From NCBI GenBank assembly GCA_029261255.1, contig JAJDBQ010000104.1, positions 1 through 64,000 on the forward strand: DNA of 64,000 nt, written 5' to 3'. The stretch's first letter is position 1, and each line of letters starts with the position of its first letter. Under the pieces are notes generated by a model. It was not told the origin of the DNA, did no database searches, and saw only the letters and a list, made by a program, of their open reading frames with translations. This stretch comes from Nitrospirales bacterium. Lineage in GTDB: Bacteria > Nitrospirota > Nitrospiria > Nitrospirales > UBA8639. Made by a program: the position numbers and the translations under genes. Positions 18,159 through 27,054 of this stretch are shown here, piece by piece.

Positions 18159-18800
18159 ATGCGACGAGAGATAGGTATTCTTTGTGTCGGTGTCATTTGC
18201 TGTATCTTGGGTGGACCAAGCGTGTGGGCGGAGGAATCGCTACAAGATTTAACCACTCGAGCTATGGACGAATGCCAGAAGGGACGTCTGGCAAAGGATG
18301 CGGAAAGTCGGAGTGCGCATTTTGATCGCGGCCGGACACTTGCGGAAAAAGCCGTGGCGCTAAATGATCAATCACCTGATGCACATTTTGCCTTGTTTTG
18401 TAGCATTGGGGAACGTATGCGAGCAGATGGAGAGGTCGTCTTTTCTGTCTTTGAATATGGACGGATGATGGAGGCGCTGGATCAAACCTTGGCCTTAAAT
18501 CCGAATCATCTGGATGCGTTATCGTCCAAGGGTACAATCCTCATTGAGGTTCCAGGTCTTTTGGGTGGAGATGATGAGAAGGGTGAAGTCATGTTGCGTC
18601 AAGTGATCAAAGATGCGCCTGAATCGATTAATGCTCGAATGGTTGTGGCGCGTCAATGTGCAGAGCGAGGTGAGCACAAGGAAGCCTATGAACTGTCCAA
18701 GCGAGCCCTAGAATTAGCAAAAGCACAAGAACGAGAAGACCTCATCCCCGAAGCGGAAGAAACGTTTTCTGATATCCAAGGTCAATTACAAGCTCGATAG
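18159..18800 (+). CDS. Exported TPR-repeat protein
   Basis: Protein of 213 residues with a signal peptide (MRREIGILCVGVICCILGGP, cleavage near SVWA) followed by three to four tetratricopeptide-like helical pairs: DLTTRAMDECQKG, HFDRGRTLAEKAVALN, RMMEALDQTLALNPNHLDA and AYELSKRALELA. TPR domains mediate protein-protein contacts; no enzyme motif is present. It should act in the periplasm. The ATG chosen follows AAGGGGAT and gives a proper signal peptide. A GTG 156 nt upstream has a perfect AGGAGG site and an open frame, but starting there would bury the signal peptide behind 52 residues. The partner is unknown. Confidence 0.75.
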   Translation: MRREIGILCVGVICCILGGPSVWAEESLQDLTTRAMDECQKGRLAKDAESRSAHFDRGRTLAEKAVALNDQSPDAHFALFCSIGERMRADGEVVFSVFEYGRMMEALDQTLALNPNHLDALSSKGTILIEVPGLLGGDDEKGEVMLRQVIKDAPESINARMVVARQCAERGEHKEAYELSKRALELAKAQEREDLIPEAEETFSDIQGQLQAR

Positions 18801-18862
18801 ATCGTTCATCTTCCTCGCCTCTCGTTATCAGGTTCCCTTCCTCATGTAGGTGTTATCCTGCC

Positions 18863-19429
18863 ATGGTTATGACTCGACTTCGCGGCGGTCTTCCTGATTA
18901 TCTTGCTCTCGGTCTTTCTATTCTATTCGTGGGAATCAATCCAGGGCTTCGTTCATCTGATGTTGGACATCACTATGCCGGTCCCTCAAACCGATTTTGG
19001 AAACTCTTGTTTGATTCTGGGCTGATTTCCTCTCCGATGACATATCGAGATGATGGACGGTTGTTAGAGTACGGGTATGGTTTGACGAATCTTGTTGCCA
19101 GACCGACAGCGGGTCTTCACAATCTATCTAAGCAAGACTTTCTGCAAGGGCGCCATGCGTTAGTGGAAAAGCTTATCCGGTATCAACCTAGCCTTGTGGC
19201 GCTACTAGGAATCAGTGTGGCTCGAAGTGTATTGCCTCTGGATAGTTCAAAATTTTCTCGCAAGGGTTTAGTAAGCCATCCCATCCAGCCTGGACTTCAG
19301 ACTGAGTTGCTGGAAGGCACTCGCATATTTGTGCTCCCAAATCCAAGCGGGAGAAATGCTCATTATTCGTATCAGACAATGAAAGAGCTTTTCGGTGAAT
19401 TACATGCCGTGGCAGTTCAACCTTCATGA
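18863..19429 (+). CDS. mug: G/U mismatch-specific DNA glycosylase
   Basis: Monofunctional base-excision repair enzyme of 188 residues that removes uracil (and related adducts) opposite guanine. The MUG/TDG family block LFVGINPGLRSSD at about residues 20-32 contains the catalytic Asn, followed by the conserved GPSNRFWKLL. The second block, LPNPSGRNAHYS at about 155-166, is the lesion-intercalating loop. Length and motif order match bacterial Mug. The gene is preceded by the TPR gene with a 60-nt gap and followed by repeat copy E. Confidence 0.92.
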   Translation: MVMTRLRGGLPDYLALGLSILFVGINPGLRSSDVGHHYAGPSNRFWKLLFDSGLISSPMTYRDDGRLLEYGYGLTNLVARPTAGLHNLSKQDFLQGRHALVEKLIRYQPSLVALLGISVARSVLPLDSSKFSRKGLVSHPIQPGLQTELLEGTRIFVLPNPSGRNAHYSYQTMKELFGELHAVAVQPS

Positions 19430-19489
19430 TCTTTTGGCAATGGATGCCTTGTGAACTTCTGATCGTTGAGTCGGTGGGTTTGATTGTAG

Positions 19490-19692
19490 GTCTGTTGAAA
19501 AAAGCCGCCAGCTTTCGCCAAGGATCCGGCTGACAGGCTAGCGGTGCCATGCCTGCCGAAGCGGCTTCGCATAGGCAAGTCGTCATTTTTCTGTGCTCAC
19601 GTACTGGAAGTACGCTCCGCGCACAAAAAGGGCTGCGGCCTTGCTGGACGTATTATTTTGAACAGCCCCAAAGCCTATGATATTCAAGGTGT
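19490..19692 (+). repeat. Intergenic composite repeat, copy E (long form)
   Basis: Starts GTCTGTTGAAAAAAGCCGCC. It has an inserted module (GCTGACAGGCTAGCGGTGCC, then GCCTGCCGAAGCGGCTTCGC) not found in the short copies but shared with copies F and G, then GTGCTCACGTACTGG / AAGTACGCTCCGCGC, CGGCCTTGCTGGACG and a TATGATATTCAAGGTGTT tail. Confidence 0.85.
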
Positions 19693-19749
19693 TCCTCGTC
19701 ATATACGTTCTTAAAGATCGCTATTATTCAAAACCGCATTCTGTAGGAC

Positions 19750-20790
19750 ATGATGATGGTTATCAGCACAATGAAGCGTGATCTTTTTTTACTAGTTATC
19801 GGCCTTGTTCTTTGGCTATGTTTGGGGGGATCCTTTGCATGCGCTGCTGGTTTAGAATCGAAAAATTATGCCCAGGCAATTGAGCAAGCAAAGCTTGCCA
19901 CAGTCGGTATTCTTCAAGGCGTTTCTGCGGAGGCTGGCGAACCTGAATATGATGTCTCAGTCAAGATTCGAGGTACAGGGATTCATCTGGGTGAAGGCGT
20001 GATTCTGACCGCTCGACATGCTGTGGAGCGATCAGAGGGCGGGAAAAGGGTCGTTCCAAAAGAAATCCGTGTGATGACGGATAATTTACGGCAGGTATCA
20101 GCCATCCGTCTGGGAGCAAATTCCTATGTAGATGTGGCCGTGTACAGGCTTCAGGGGGACACATCGGATTGGCCGATCTCAGCCGTGAAATTTTCGCAAC
20201 AGGATGCCACGTATGGAGATGAGGTTTTTACCGTAGGTTATCCTATGGGCAGAGGCCCAGCGTTATCTTTTGGACAAGTTGGAAACCCTAATACTTTTTT
20301 GTCGACGGTCCAAAGTCGACTACTGCAGGTGGACCTTTCTGCTTGTCGTGGAAATTCTGGCGGAGGTCTTCTCAATCATGATGGCCAATTGGTTGGCCTT
20401 GTCCACGCGATTATCCAAACCGAGAGATTGCAGGCTGAGCGAGGATGTAGCCGATTCGGGTTCGCTCTTCCTGGAATGCTCGTGAAACGTGTGGTCGATG
20501 CCGTGCTCACGGGTGAGGCTCCGGGGTTTTCGGTCCTAGGCATTCACCTTAAAACACTCAAAGATGGGAATCGTTGGGTGTTGGGTGTCGCCAAAGCGAC
20601 GGGACCTTCCCGACATGCAGGATTTAAAAAAGGAGATATCTTAGTGGCGATTGATGAGTTGAAGATAACCAGTGCCTCTCAATTAAAGAACTATCTGCTT
20701 GAACGAACAACACCTGGACAGACCGTTGCTTTACTTGTACAACGTGGCGATACCAAACGGACCATTTCCGTGAAACTCGGGAAATCCTGA
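19750..20790 (+). CDS. Periplasmic trypsin-like serine protease with PDZ domain (DegP/HtrA type)
   Basis: Protein of 346 residues. The N-terminal signal peptide (LFLLVIGLVLWLCLGGSFAC) is followed by a chymotrypsin-fold protease: catalytic His in LTARHAVE, Asp in VDVAVYRL and Ser in CRGNSGGGL. A single PDZ domain occupies about residues 255-340 (ATGPSRHAGFKKGDILVAI, then a typical terminal strand). HtrA proteases degrade misfolded envelope proteins and can act in regulated proteolysis; one PDZ domain suggests a DegS-like layout, though the signal may be cleaved. The ATG cluster at the start leaves a few residues of uncertainty. It converges with the STN-domain gene. Confidence 0.85.
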   Translation: MMMVISTMKRDLFLLVIGLVLWLCLGGSFACAAGLESKNYAQAIEQAKLATVGILQGVSAEAGEPEYDVSVKIRGTGIHLGEGVILTARHAVERSEGGKRVVPKEIRVMTDNLRQVSAIRLGANSYVDVAVYRLQGDTSDWPISAVKFSQQDATYGDEVFTVGYPMGRGPALSFGQVGNPNTFLSTVQSRLLQVDLSACRGNSGGGLLNHDGQLVGLVHAIIQTERLQAERGCSRFGFALPGMLVKRVVDAVLTGEAPGFSVLGIHLKTLKDGNRWVLGVAKATGPSRHAGFKKGDILVAIDELKITSASQLKNYLLERTTPGQTVALLVQRGDTKRTISVKLGKS

Positions 20791-20806
20791 TTGCGTAGCT
20801 ATGACC

Positions 20807-21385
20807 TTATCCATTTCCATTTCGCTGCCACCGCTCTAATGTCTCTAGGAGATTTGGTGGTAAGGCTTCAAATTCTTCATCACTGAATACATCTTCTTCT
20901 TCCTCCGATTCCTGATTATCTGTCGGTTGAACAACATTTGCGTCGTAGGTCTGACTCAAGATGGTGGGTTGAGATTGTGATGGAAGAAAATCACGGTTCG
21001 ATGGGGAGCGTGTTGACGTGTCTAGTGGGCTACTTATGTCTGATGTGTCGATTCGTTGTGACACGAGATACAGAGTTGTGATTCTCCCTGTACGAGTATC
21101 TCGACTGATTCCATAGTTCCATCCGCTGAGTACTCGATGAATGCCTTCTTCGAGAGGGAGATTCCAAAATTTTTTAGAAATTCTTACATGACCGATATTG
21201 GTTTCTTCTAGTGCGATGATTTTGATTTGAGCTTGCTCGGTGAGTGTCTTCAAGACTTCATGGATTGTGGCACCCTGCACGTTTACCGTGAGTGTGTTTT
21301 GAGCGAGAAAGACCTCTGCCTGACAGGGCAAGCTAAGGAGCACAAGAGTAATGATTTGGATGAGAAAGCGATTTCGATTGTTCAT
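20807..21385 (-). CDS. Exported STN-like domain protein
   Basis: Protein of 192 residues with a signal peptide ending near LPCQA. Residues about 30-110 resemble the secretin/TonB short N-terminal (STN) domain: LTVNVQGATIHEVLKTLTEQ, IKIIALEE and a VLSGWNYGI segment. The rest is a low-complexity tail rich in Ser, Thr and acidic residues (ESEEEEDVFSDEEFEALP). STN domains occur at the front of secretins and of TonB receptors that signal to anti-sigma factors, but here the domain stands alone. The ECF sigma operon lies 2 kb upstream on the same strand, which makes a signalling link possible but unproved. Confidence 0.65.
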   Translation of the reverse strand: MNNRNRFLIQIITLVLLSLPCQAEVFLAQNTLTVNVQGATIHEVLKTLTEQAQIKIIALEETNIGHVRISKKFWNLPLEEGIHRVLSGWNYGISRDTRTGRITTLYLVSQRIDTSDISSPLDTSTRSPSNRDFLPSQSQPTILSQTYDANVVQPTDNQESEEEEDVFSDEEFEALPPNLLETLERWQRNGNG

Positions 21386-21421
21386 TATCTATACCTCTTC
21401 TGTCATCGTGATGGGACAGTA

Positions 21422-21453
21422 ACAGTGACCGAACCCTAGCGGTCGGCCACTGT
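21422..21453. promoter_or_regulatory. Intergenic hairpin between RTX-like and STN genes
   Basis: Stem-loop ACAGTG-a-CCGA with TCGG-c-CACTGT, 10 paired bases with one mismatch and a 10-nt loop. It lies in the 93-nt gap between two reverse-strand genes and may attenuate or terminate readthrough from the RTX-like gene. No U-run follows on the reverse strand, so an intrinsic terminator is not certain. Confidence 0.45.
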
Positions 21454-21478
21454 CACTGGATCTGATAGGCCGTTTACC

Positions 21479-22381
21479 TTAGAACACCATGGCCTTAATT
21501 CGATTGCGAAGCTTGTTGTTTTGTATTTGATCAATGTCAATTTCTTGTGCCGGACTCTTTGTGAGATCGTATACTTGAACTAACCCACCGTCACGGTTTG
21601 TGCAAACCAATGTTTCCACATCTTTTAGGTGTAACGTCACACGTAAGCCGTTGTCCGTACTTTGTGCTCCGCTTTCAAAGGCATTGGCGACGCCTCGAAT
21701 CAAAAATTTGACCAAATGATCGATCCCCAGCGCATCTAATGCGGCTTTCCCGCCTTCAGCATTTGACTCATCAATAATTTCACAGAATCCTGGTGAGCCG
21801 CTAACATCCATAAGAGGAAGGTTGGTCAATGGGTTCAAAAAGATTGGATCGGAATCTTGGGAGCCAGGAGTGCCGGGAAGACTGACATTGAATTCAATGT
21901 TCCCACTATCTGCAATTTCCCCAATTTTCCCGAACAGTACTGCATCCCGTCCTTTTCCGCCTTCAAAAAGATCGGAGCCATCTCCGGGTGCCCACATGAA
22001 AATATCATGTCCGAGGCCACCAAATGCGCGATCTCGATTGAAGGGATTAAAATCTTCTGTTCCTCCGAGCAAGACGTCATTGCCACGATTCCCAATGAGC
22101 AGATCTGTGCCCAATTTACCAATGATCAGGTCGTCTTTTCTGGTTCCTCGCAGCACATCGCCGAATTGTAAGGTTTGGTCACGATCATTTCCGGACAATG
22201 CAGGATTTTGTGGCTGAACAGTTAGATTGGCTTTGTTGTTGAGATCAGTGGCTTCGATCACATTCTGGATCCGGACGTTCTGGCGTTTCTTCCATTTTCC
22301 TGCTTCGGCAGCATCTGTAAACCCTAAGCCACTGACTAGAGCCATCGCGGTTAAAGTTGCGGTAAACATTGTGTGAGTCAT
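21479..22381 (-). CDS. Exported RTX-like calcium-binding protein
   Basis: Protein of 300 residues with a signal peptide (MTHTMFTATLTAMALVSGLG, cleavage near DAAEA). The central part (about 75-135) has nonapeptide-like hemolysin-type repeats: IGKLGTDLLIGNRGNDVLLG, AFGGLGHDIFMW, GDGSDLFEGGKGRDAVLFG; these bind calcium between turns of a parallel beta roll. The C-terminal half is unassigned and ends KLRNRIKAMVF. Classical RTX proteins use type I secretion without a signal peptide, so this Sec-dependent form is atypical. It is on the same strand as the downstream STN gene. Role unknown; a surface or matrix protein fits. Confidence 0.75.
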   Translation of the reverse strand: MTHTMFTATLTAMALVSGLGFTDAAEAGKWKKRQNVRIQNVIEATDLNNKANLTVQPQNPALSGNDRDQTLQFGDVLRGTRKDDLIIGKLGTDLLIGNRGNDVLLGGTEDFNPFNRDRAFGGLGHDIFMWAPGDGSDLFEGGKGRDAVLFGKIGEIADSGNIEFNVSLPGTPGSQDSDPIFLNPLTNLPLMDVSGSPGFCEIIDESNAEGGKAALDALGIDHLVKFLIRGVANAFESGAQSTDNGLRVTLHLKDVETLVCTNRDGGLVQVYDLTKSPAQEIDIDQIQNNKLRNRIKAMVF

Positions 22382-22610
22382 GACATTCCTCCTTGATAGA
22401 TAAATATGTTGTGTGAGTACTCTCGACTCCGTTCATGGTTTGTGGCGTTGAACAGTGTCGTAGGGTAAGTCGTGAGGGAGGAAAAAAAGGTTGCAAGCAT
22501 TTTTGAATGTTTGTTGAGTGACGAGTTCAGAGGACGCTACATGTTTCCGTGTATGTGAATGACGGACGAGGTGATCACGCCCTATTGGCATCAGGGCGAG
22601 CCTATCTGGG

Positions 22611-22855
22611 GGTGTTGAATAATAAAGATATCAAGGGGCATACAGACCCAGGAATGTGGAATCGCAGCGCTTTTGGGTCAGTTCAAAAAAGTCCGTCCAA
22701 CGAAGTTGCAGGCAAGTTTGTGTGCGGAGCGTAGTCTCAGTAGTGAGCACGGCCAAGAGGCGACTTGCCTCTGCGAAGCGCCTTCGGCAGGCATGGCACC
22801 GCTAGCCTGTCAGTCGGAGCCTTGGCGAAGGCTGGCGGATTTTTTCAACAGACCC
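22611..22855 (-). repeat. Intergenic composite repeat, copy F (inverted long form)
   Basis: Same family in the reverse orientation and the most complete copy. Read on the plus strand it starts GGTGTTGAATAATAAAGATA, includes CAGACCCAGGAATGTGG, then GTCCAACGAAGTTGCAGGC, the long-form module (GGCATGGCACCGCTAGCCTG) and ends GATTTTTTCAACAGACCC. It carries both terminal modules present in copy D. Confidence 0.85.
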
Positions 22856-22924
22856 GCTATGGTTTTAGTCGAGCGAGTGATCGTGAGCGTCTATTTGACT
22901 GTTCGTGTCGTCGAGACTGGCGTT

Positions 22925-24268
22925 CTACGAGGATTGTGTGTGAATTGATGGGCGTGCTTGTTGGCAGGTTTGTGGAATTTGAATCAATCCCCATCCAAAT
23001 GTTTGGTCTTTGCCCGGTGTTCCTAAGTCGACAGCCGAATCTGCGAGTTTGCGGGAAATTTGGTCTGTCGTCCATTGGAGATTGGATTGTTTGATGGCCG
23101 CAGCGGCAGCGGTAACAAACGGGGTGGCGAAGGAAGTCCCTGACTTGAAGATGCCTTGTCCATCTCCGTGAGGAATCCAAATGTCGACACCCGGTGCAGA
23201 AAAAGCGATGTATGAACCTTGGCTCGCATGACGATAAGGCTTGAGAGTGACATCCAAGGCAGTGACAGCAATGACACCTTCTTGGGCAGCAGGATACATC
23301 GAATGTCCGGATGGTCCTGTGTTTCCTGCCGCGGCCACGATCGGAATATTGCGATCCAGTGTTTGGCTAATGGCATACGTCAGGAGTGAGTTCTCAGGTC
23401 CGCCGAGGCTAAGATTAATAATGTGCGGGTTTTGTGCAACCAACCAATCCAAACTGCGCACGATGCTCCATGTTGTGGCTTCGACATGTCCGAGATCATT
23501 TTGTCGAAAGGCTTCTGCGACAAACAAGGAGGCTTCAGGAAGTAAACCATGGTTCTTTGAAGCAGTCTGTCCAATAAGAAGCGTGGCTACTGCTGTTCCA
23601 TGATTGTTGGGAGCTTTTGGTGCGCTAGCCGAGAGGAAAGATTCCCTGTGAATGGTTTGCTGTTGCAGAAGAGTTTGATCAAGATTGACAGAGGTATCAA
23701 TCATGCCGATACGCAATTTTTGTGTTCGGCAACTGAAGGTTCCTTGATTCCATTTCACCAATTGTTGGCCGTATCGATACGGATCAATGTGTTCGGTTGA
23801 TTCTTGCAAGTTGTAATGATGGTTGGCATCAATGATGTATTCAGGGAATTCTTTTCTAAGGTCGGCAATGCCTTGCTGTACGGTTTTCCCCGTGGGCACC
23901 TTCACGATACTCATGATAAATCCCAGTTCGTTCAGCATGCGTCGTTTCTTGCTGGTGTACCCTTGAGCTTGTGTAAACGCATCGAGTTGTTTCGCATCCG
24001 CTTCATCGGTGTTGATAACGCAGACCTCTCCTGGTTCGAGGCCATGTAACTCCATGGCAATCTGGTTTCGAGTGTTGGTGTCCTGTATATGCGGCAATTC
24101 GATCAAGGCTTTCTTGTGATTTGGAAGCTTGGTAGGACTTTGGGCGTCAGGTCCTGATTGCGGTTCATCGGATGGGTCGACAGTCGGTGAAGTGGTACAT
24201 GCATTTCCACTGAGAAAGATCATTCCCAGCGAAAACATGACTAGCATCTGTCGTATTGAGCGAAGCAT
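22925..24268 (-). CDS. Exported subtilisin-like serine protease (S8)
   Basis: Protein of 447 residues from the ATG at 24268, which has an AAGGA site and lies 25 nt after the anti-sigma stop. An earlier frame start would overlap that gene. The N-terminus is hydrophobic and ends LSGNAC at residue 24, a weak lipobox, so it may be a lipoprotein. A propeptide-like region (about 60-180) precedes the S8 catalytic triad: Asp in RIGMIDTSVN, His in NNHGTAVATL and Ser in SGTSFATPF. As third gene of a sigma/anti-sigma operon it is either a target of that sigma factor or part of its control circuit. C-terminal motif QTFGWGLIQI fits the family end. Confidence 0.85.
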   Translation of the reverse strand: MLRSIRQMLVMFSLGMIFLSGNACTTSPTVDPSDEPQSGPDAQSPTKLPNHKKALIELPHIQDTNTRNQIAMELHGLEPGEVCVINTDEADAKQLDAFTQAQGYTSKKRRMLNELGFIMSIVKVPTGKTVQQGIADLRKEFPEYIIDANHHYNLQESTEHIDPYRYGQQLVKWNQGTFSCRTQKLRIGMIDTSVNLDQTLLQQQTIHRESFLSASAPKAPNNHGTAVATLLIGQTASKNHGLLPEASLFVAEAFRQNDLGHVEATTWSIVRSLDWLVAQNPHIINLSLGGPENSLLTYAISQTLDRNIPIVAAAGNTGPSGHSMYPAAQEGVIAVTALDVTLKPYRHASQGSYIAFSAPGVDIWIPHGDGQGIFKSGTSFATPFVTAAAAAIKQSNLQWTTDQISRKLADSAVDLGTPGKDQTFGWGLIQIPQTCQQARPSIHTQSS

Positions 24269-24293
24269 GGTATCAATCCTTCCCACTTCGTGC

Positions 24294-24914
24294 TTATTCT
24301 TTGGTGACATGAAGAATAATCTCTGTCTTTTGTCGTAGGTGTTGTATCGCGCGCTCAATAGCTGCTTCGTTGGACGTTTTATTATCATCTAAGCGAATAC
24401 GATAAATACCTAACGAGCTTGGTCCATCGATGAATCTACCGTGTATAGCGGTGATCACCTCTCGTAATTGAGCTTCGGATGCGGTCGGAGTAAACGACAC
24501 TTGTAAGACGAGCCCGTGTTCTTGTGGCCCAGATAGAGGAATCATCGGTTTTGAAATATACCACGTATCAATGAGAAGCCCTGCTTGGATAAAAATGATC
24601 AATGATGCCGCGATGGCGAACCCAGATTTCCACCATTGGGAGGTGGTTTGCTGTGGCGCTTCGGTAACGGTCTGATCATTTCGAACCGTGCTTAAGAGCC
24701 GATTCAGGCCAAACTCTCCTGGGGATTCTGTGTGAATTGCTTTCACGTGGGTACGCATTTTTTGAAGCAGCGTGATTTCTTGCTGGCATTGAGGGCACGT
24801 TTCGACGTGCTGTTCGACGGTATGCTGTTCTTCTGTCGAAAGCGTCTCGTTGACAAACCAGGGCAACAGCTCCGCTGGGTGTCCCTGTTGTTCTCGTGGC
24901 ATGTCTGGCATCAA
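24294..24914 (-). CDS. Anti-sigma factor with zinc-finger (zf-HC2) domain
   Basis: Membrane protein of 206 residues. The N-terminal anti-sigma domain has the HxxxCxxC arrangement (HTVEQHVETCPQCQQEI) that binds zinc and clamps the cognate sigma factor in the cytoplasm. One transmembrane segment follows at about residues 103-122 (FAIAASLIIFIQAGLL). The outer part (about 130-206) is a small alpha/beta domain with LVLQVSFTP and IYRIRLDD, unlike known sensor domains. It lies 12 nt downstream of the sigma gene in the same operon, so the pairing is confident. Signal and release mechanism are unknown. Confidence 0.88.
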   Translation of the reverse strand: MMPDMPREQQGHPAELLPWFVNETLSTEEQHTVEQHVETCPQCQQEITLLQKMRTHVKAIHTESPGEFGLNRLLSTVRNDQTVTEAPQQTTSQWWKSGFAIAASLIIFIQAGLLIDTWYISKPMIPLSGPQEHGLVLQVSFTPTASEAQLREVITAIHGRFIDGPSSLGIYRIRLDDNKTSNEAAIERAIQHLRQKTEIILHVTKE

Positions 24915-24926
24915 TTCCTCTCGCGA

Positions 24927-25556
24927 TTAACGAATAACTCTCGCCAGGCAGCGTTTGAGTGCTTGTTTGGCATGAAACATTCGAGCTTTTATCGTGCCTT
25001 CTGGACTTCCTGCAATCTCTCCAATTTCGCGATACGACAAATCTTCAAAGAAGGCCAACTGTACCGTTTGGCGATGGTCTGGTGAAAGTTTCTCCATACA
25101 ATGCTGGATATGATTTTCTAGTTGTTTTTGTCCAAGGATATCATCCAAATTGCAGTCGGATTCCTGGTCGACGGTTGATTCCAAGGGTTCCGTCTGATGT
25201 TTCCCTTTAGTGCGTATGCGGTCGATGACTTTGTGATGAGCGATACCAAAGACCCAGGTCGTGACACGCGAGCGGCCCTCAAATTTCTTAGCACTTCGCC
25301 ACACTTCCCACATAATCTCATTAAGTAAGTCGGCGGCTTCATGCGAATCGTTTAAACGAATTTTCACAAATGCGTATATTCGAGGTTCAAAGGCTCGATA
25401 GAACTCTGTTAGTGCGGCTTCACTGCCCTGAGCTATCTGCTGGAGGAGTGCATAATACTTCGTCTCCTGGTCTTCTCTGGGATGCTTCGATGAGCCTGTA
25501 AGGGATTCTGACGGTAAGTGCGGAGTGCCGGGCAGCGGTGACACGCAAGACCTCAA
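24927..25556 (-). CDS. ECF-type RNA polymerase sigma factor
   Basis: Sigma-70 family protein of 209 residues with only regions 2 and 4, as in the extracytoplasmic-function group. Region 2 runs EFYRAFEPRIYAFVKIRL through AADLLNEIMWEVWRSAKKFE (promoter -10 recognition); region 4 is LSPDHRQTVQLAFFEDLSYR with the helix-turn-helix EIGEIAGSPEGTIKARMF (-35 recognition). About 35 N-terminal residues are poorly conserved, so the true start could be slightly downstream. The anti-sigma gene follows at 12 nt. Expression is probably autoregulated from the divergent intergenic region at 25557-25809. Confidence 0.92.
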   Translation of the reverse strand: MRSCVSPLPGTPHLPSESLTGSSKHPREDQETKYYALLQQIAQGSEAALTEFYRAFEPRIYAFVKIRLNDSHEAADLLNEIMWEVWRSAKKFEGRSRVTTWVFGIAHHKVIDRIRTKGKHQTEPLESTVDQESDCNLDDILGQKQLENHIQHCMEKLSPDHRQTVQLAFFEDLSYREIGEIAGSPEGTIKARMFHAKQALKRCLARVIR

Positions 25557-25809
25557 CTGTGAAATGACGTACTAAGTGCGGATAGAGTCAAGAAGCGACG
25601 AATCATATGGCGACTTTGCCAGAGAGGAATTGTGCCTCGTTTTACATTGTGGGTCAATAAAACTACGAGATGTGATAATCCGTAGATAGGTAGGGAAGAA
25701 TTTTTTAGAGGGTTTTGGGCTGGATTTTGCTATCATGCTGAACAAGAATATTAATAATCAAAGTGTGATCTCTCGTGATGCGATGGTCGGCAGGCCGTAA
25801 AGGTTCGTT

Positions 25810-27006
25810 GTGAATTTTTCTGTTCCTTCCGAGCACTATGATGTGATTATTGTTGGTATGGGGCCGGCTGGTGCATCTGCAGCTTATGAGCTTAGTCTAC
25901 GCGGGTTGTCAGTTTTAGCCTTTGATAAACAGGCTCATCCTCGATACAAAGTGTGTGGAGGGGGGCTCTCAGCTCGAATCGCGAAGATTCTGCCTCCGGA
26001 TTTTCCTAGCATTGTTGAAGAATCTGTTCATCGGGTGCAATTTACCTATGGAGCCCAAGAATCGTTTTTGATTCAATCACCAGAGCCAATCGCCTATATG
26101 GTCATGCGCCAGGATTTCGACCAATGGTTAGTAAATAAAGCTCGACAAGCCGGGACAACCGTTCACGAAGACGAGACGGTGCTTGAGATTCACAACCGAG
26201 AAGAAGAGGTCGAAGTTGTCACGAAACAGGGCAGATATCAAAGTCGTGTCGTGATTGGAGCCGATGGAGTGATGAGTATGGTGGCGCAACAATGCTTTCC
26301 AGGGCGATCTCTGATCAAAATTCCAGCCTTAGAAAGTGAAGTGCACGGAGAACCCTTACATGTGTTTCAAAAGACTCCGACAGCCTTAATCAGTTTGCAA
26401 GCGGCGAAAAAAGGCTATGGGTGGATTTTCCCAAAGCGAGAGGGTCTTTCTCTAGGTGTGGGTGAATTTGTGAAGGGCACAAAACGCCCGAAGCAAAGTT
26501 TCCGTGATTTTATTGGCGATGAACCATTGCTGGCTGGATTGAAAATTCCTGCGCCCTTGGGATATCCGATTCCGATTGCTTCAGCGCAAGCCTATCGTAA
26601 TGGCCATGCATGGGCGGGACGATTAGTGCGTGGCCGAACCATGTTGGTGGGAGATGCGGGACATCTGGTTGATCCGTTGTTGGGTGAAGGTATCTATTAT
26701 GCGGTCCGCTCAGGCCAATTAGCTGCGAAAAGTGTGACGAACATGTTGTCTCACCCAGCGATACATGAATTGAGTGACTATGAACGATTGGTGGACAATG
26801 AGTTTGGTGCAGAATTTCGTGTGGCCGGGCGATTAGGGAAGATTATTTATGGTCTGCCTCGTTCAGTCCATCGTTGGGCTGGCCGACAATTTCCAGATGC
26901 CTATCAACGAGTCCTCAATCGATATTGTGAAATGCTACAAGGGAAGGAAACCTACCAAAGCATTAGAAATCGTATTCTCCGACGACTGCATTGGCCTTTT
27001 GCATAG
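25810..27006 (+). CDS. FAD-dependent oxidoreductase, geranylgeranyl reductase family
   Basis: Flavoprotein of 398 residues. The N-terminal FAD-binding fold begins DVIIVGMGPAGASAAYELSL (GxGxxG near residues 15-20); the family motif YKVCGGGLS follows, and the second FAD motif RTMLVGDAGHLVDPLLGEGI lies near residue 280. The family reduces prenyl chains of chlorophyll, quinones or archaeal lipids, or acts on other polyprenyl substrates. No pathway partners are adjacent, so the substrate cannot be assigned; isoprenoid saturation is the best guess. GTG is taken as start, with AAAGG 8 nt upstream. It is divergent from the sigma operon. Confidence 0.85.
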   Translation: MNFSVPSEHYDVIIVGMGPAGASAAYELSLRGLSVLAFDKQAHPRYKVCGGGLSARIAKILPPDFPSIVEESVHRVQFTYGAQESFLIQSPEPIAYMVMRQDFDQWLVNKARQAGTTVHEDETVLEIHNREEEVEVVTKQGRYQSRVVIGADGVMSMVAQQCFPGRSLIKIPALESEVHGEPLHVFQKTPTALISLQAAKKGYGWIFPKREGLSLGVGEFVKGTKRPKQSFRDFIGDEPLLAGLKIPAPLGYPIPIASAQAYRNGHAWAGRLVRGRTMLVGDAGHLVDPLLGEGIYYAVRSGQLAAKSVTNMLSHPAIHELSDYERLVDNEFGAEFRVAGRLGKIIYGLPRSVHRWAGRQFPDAYQRVLNRYCEMLQGKETYQSIRNRILRRLHWPFA

Positions 27007-27054
27007 ACATATTCGGGGATAAGAAGAGCGGGACAATTTGTGTGTGCATGACGT

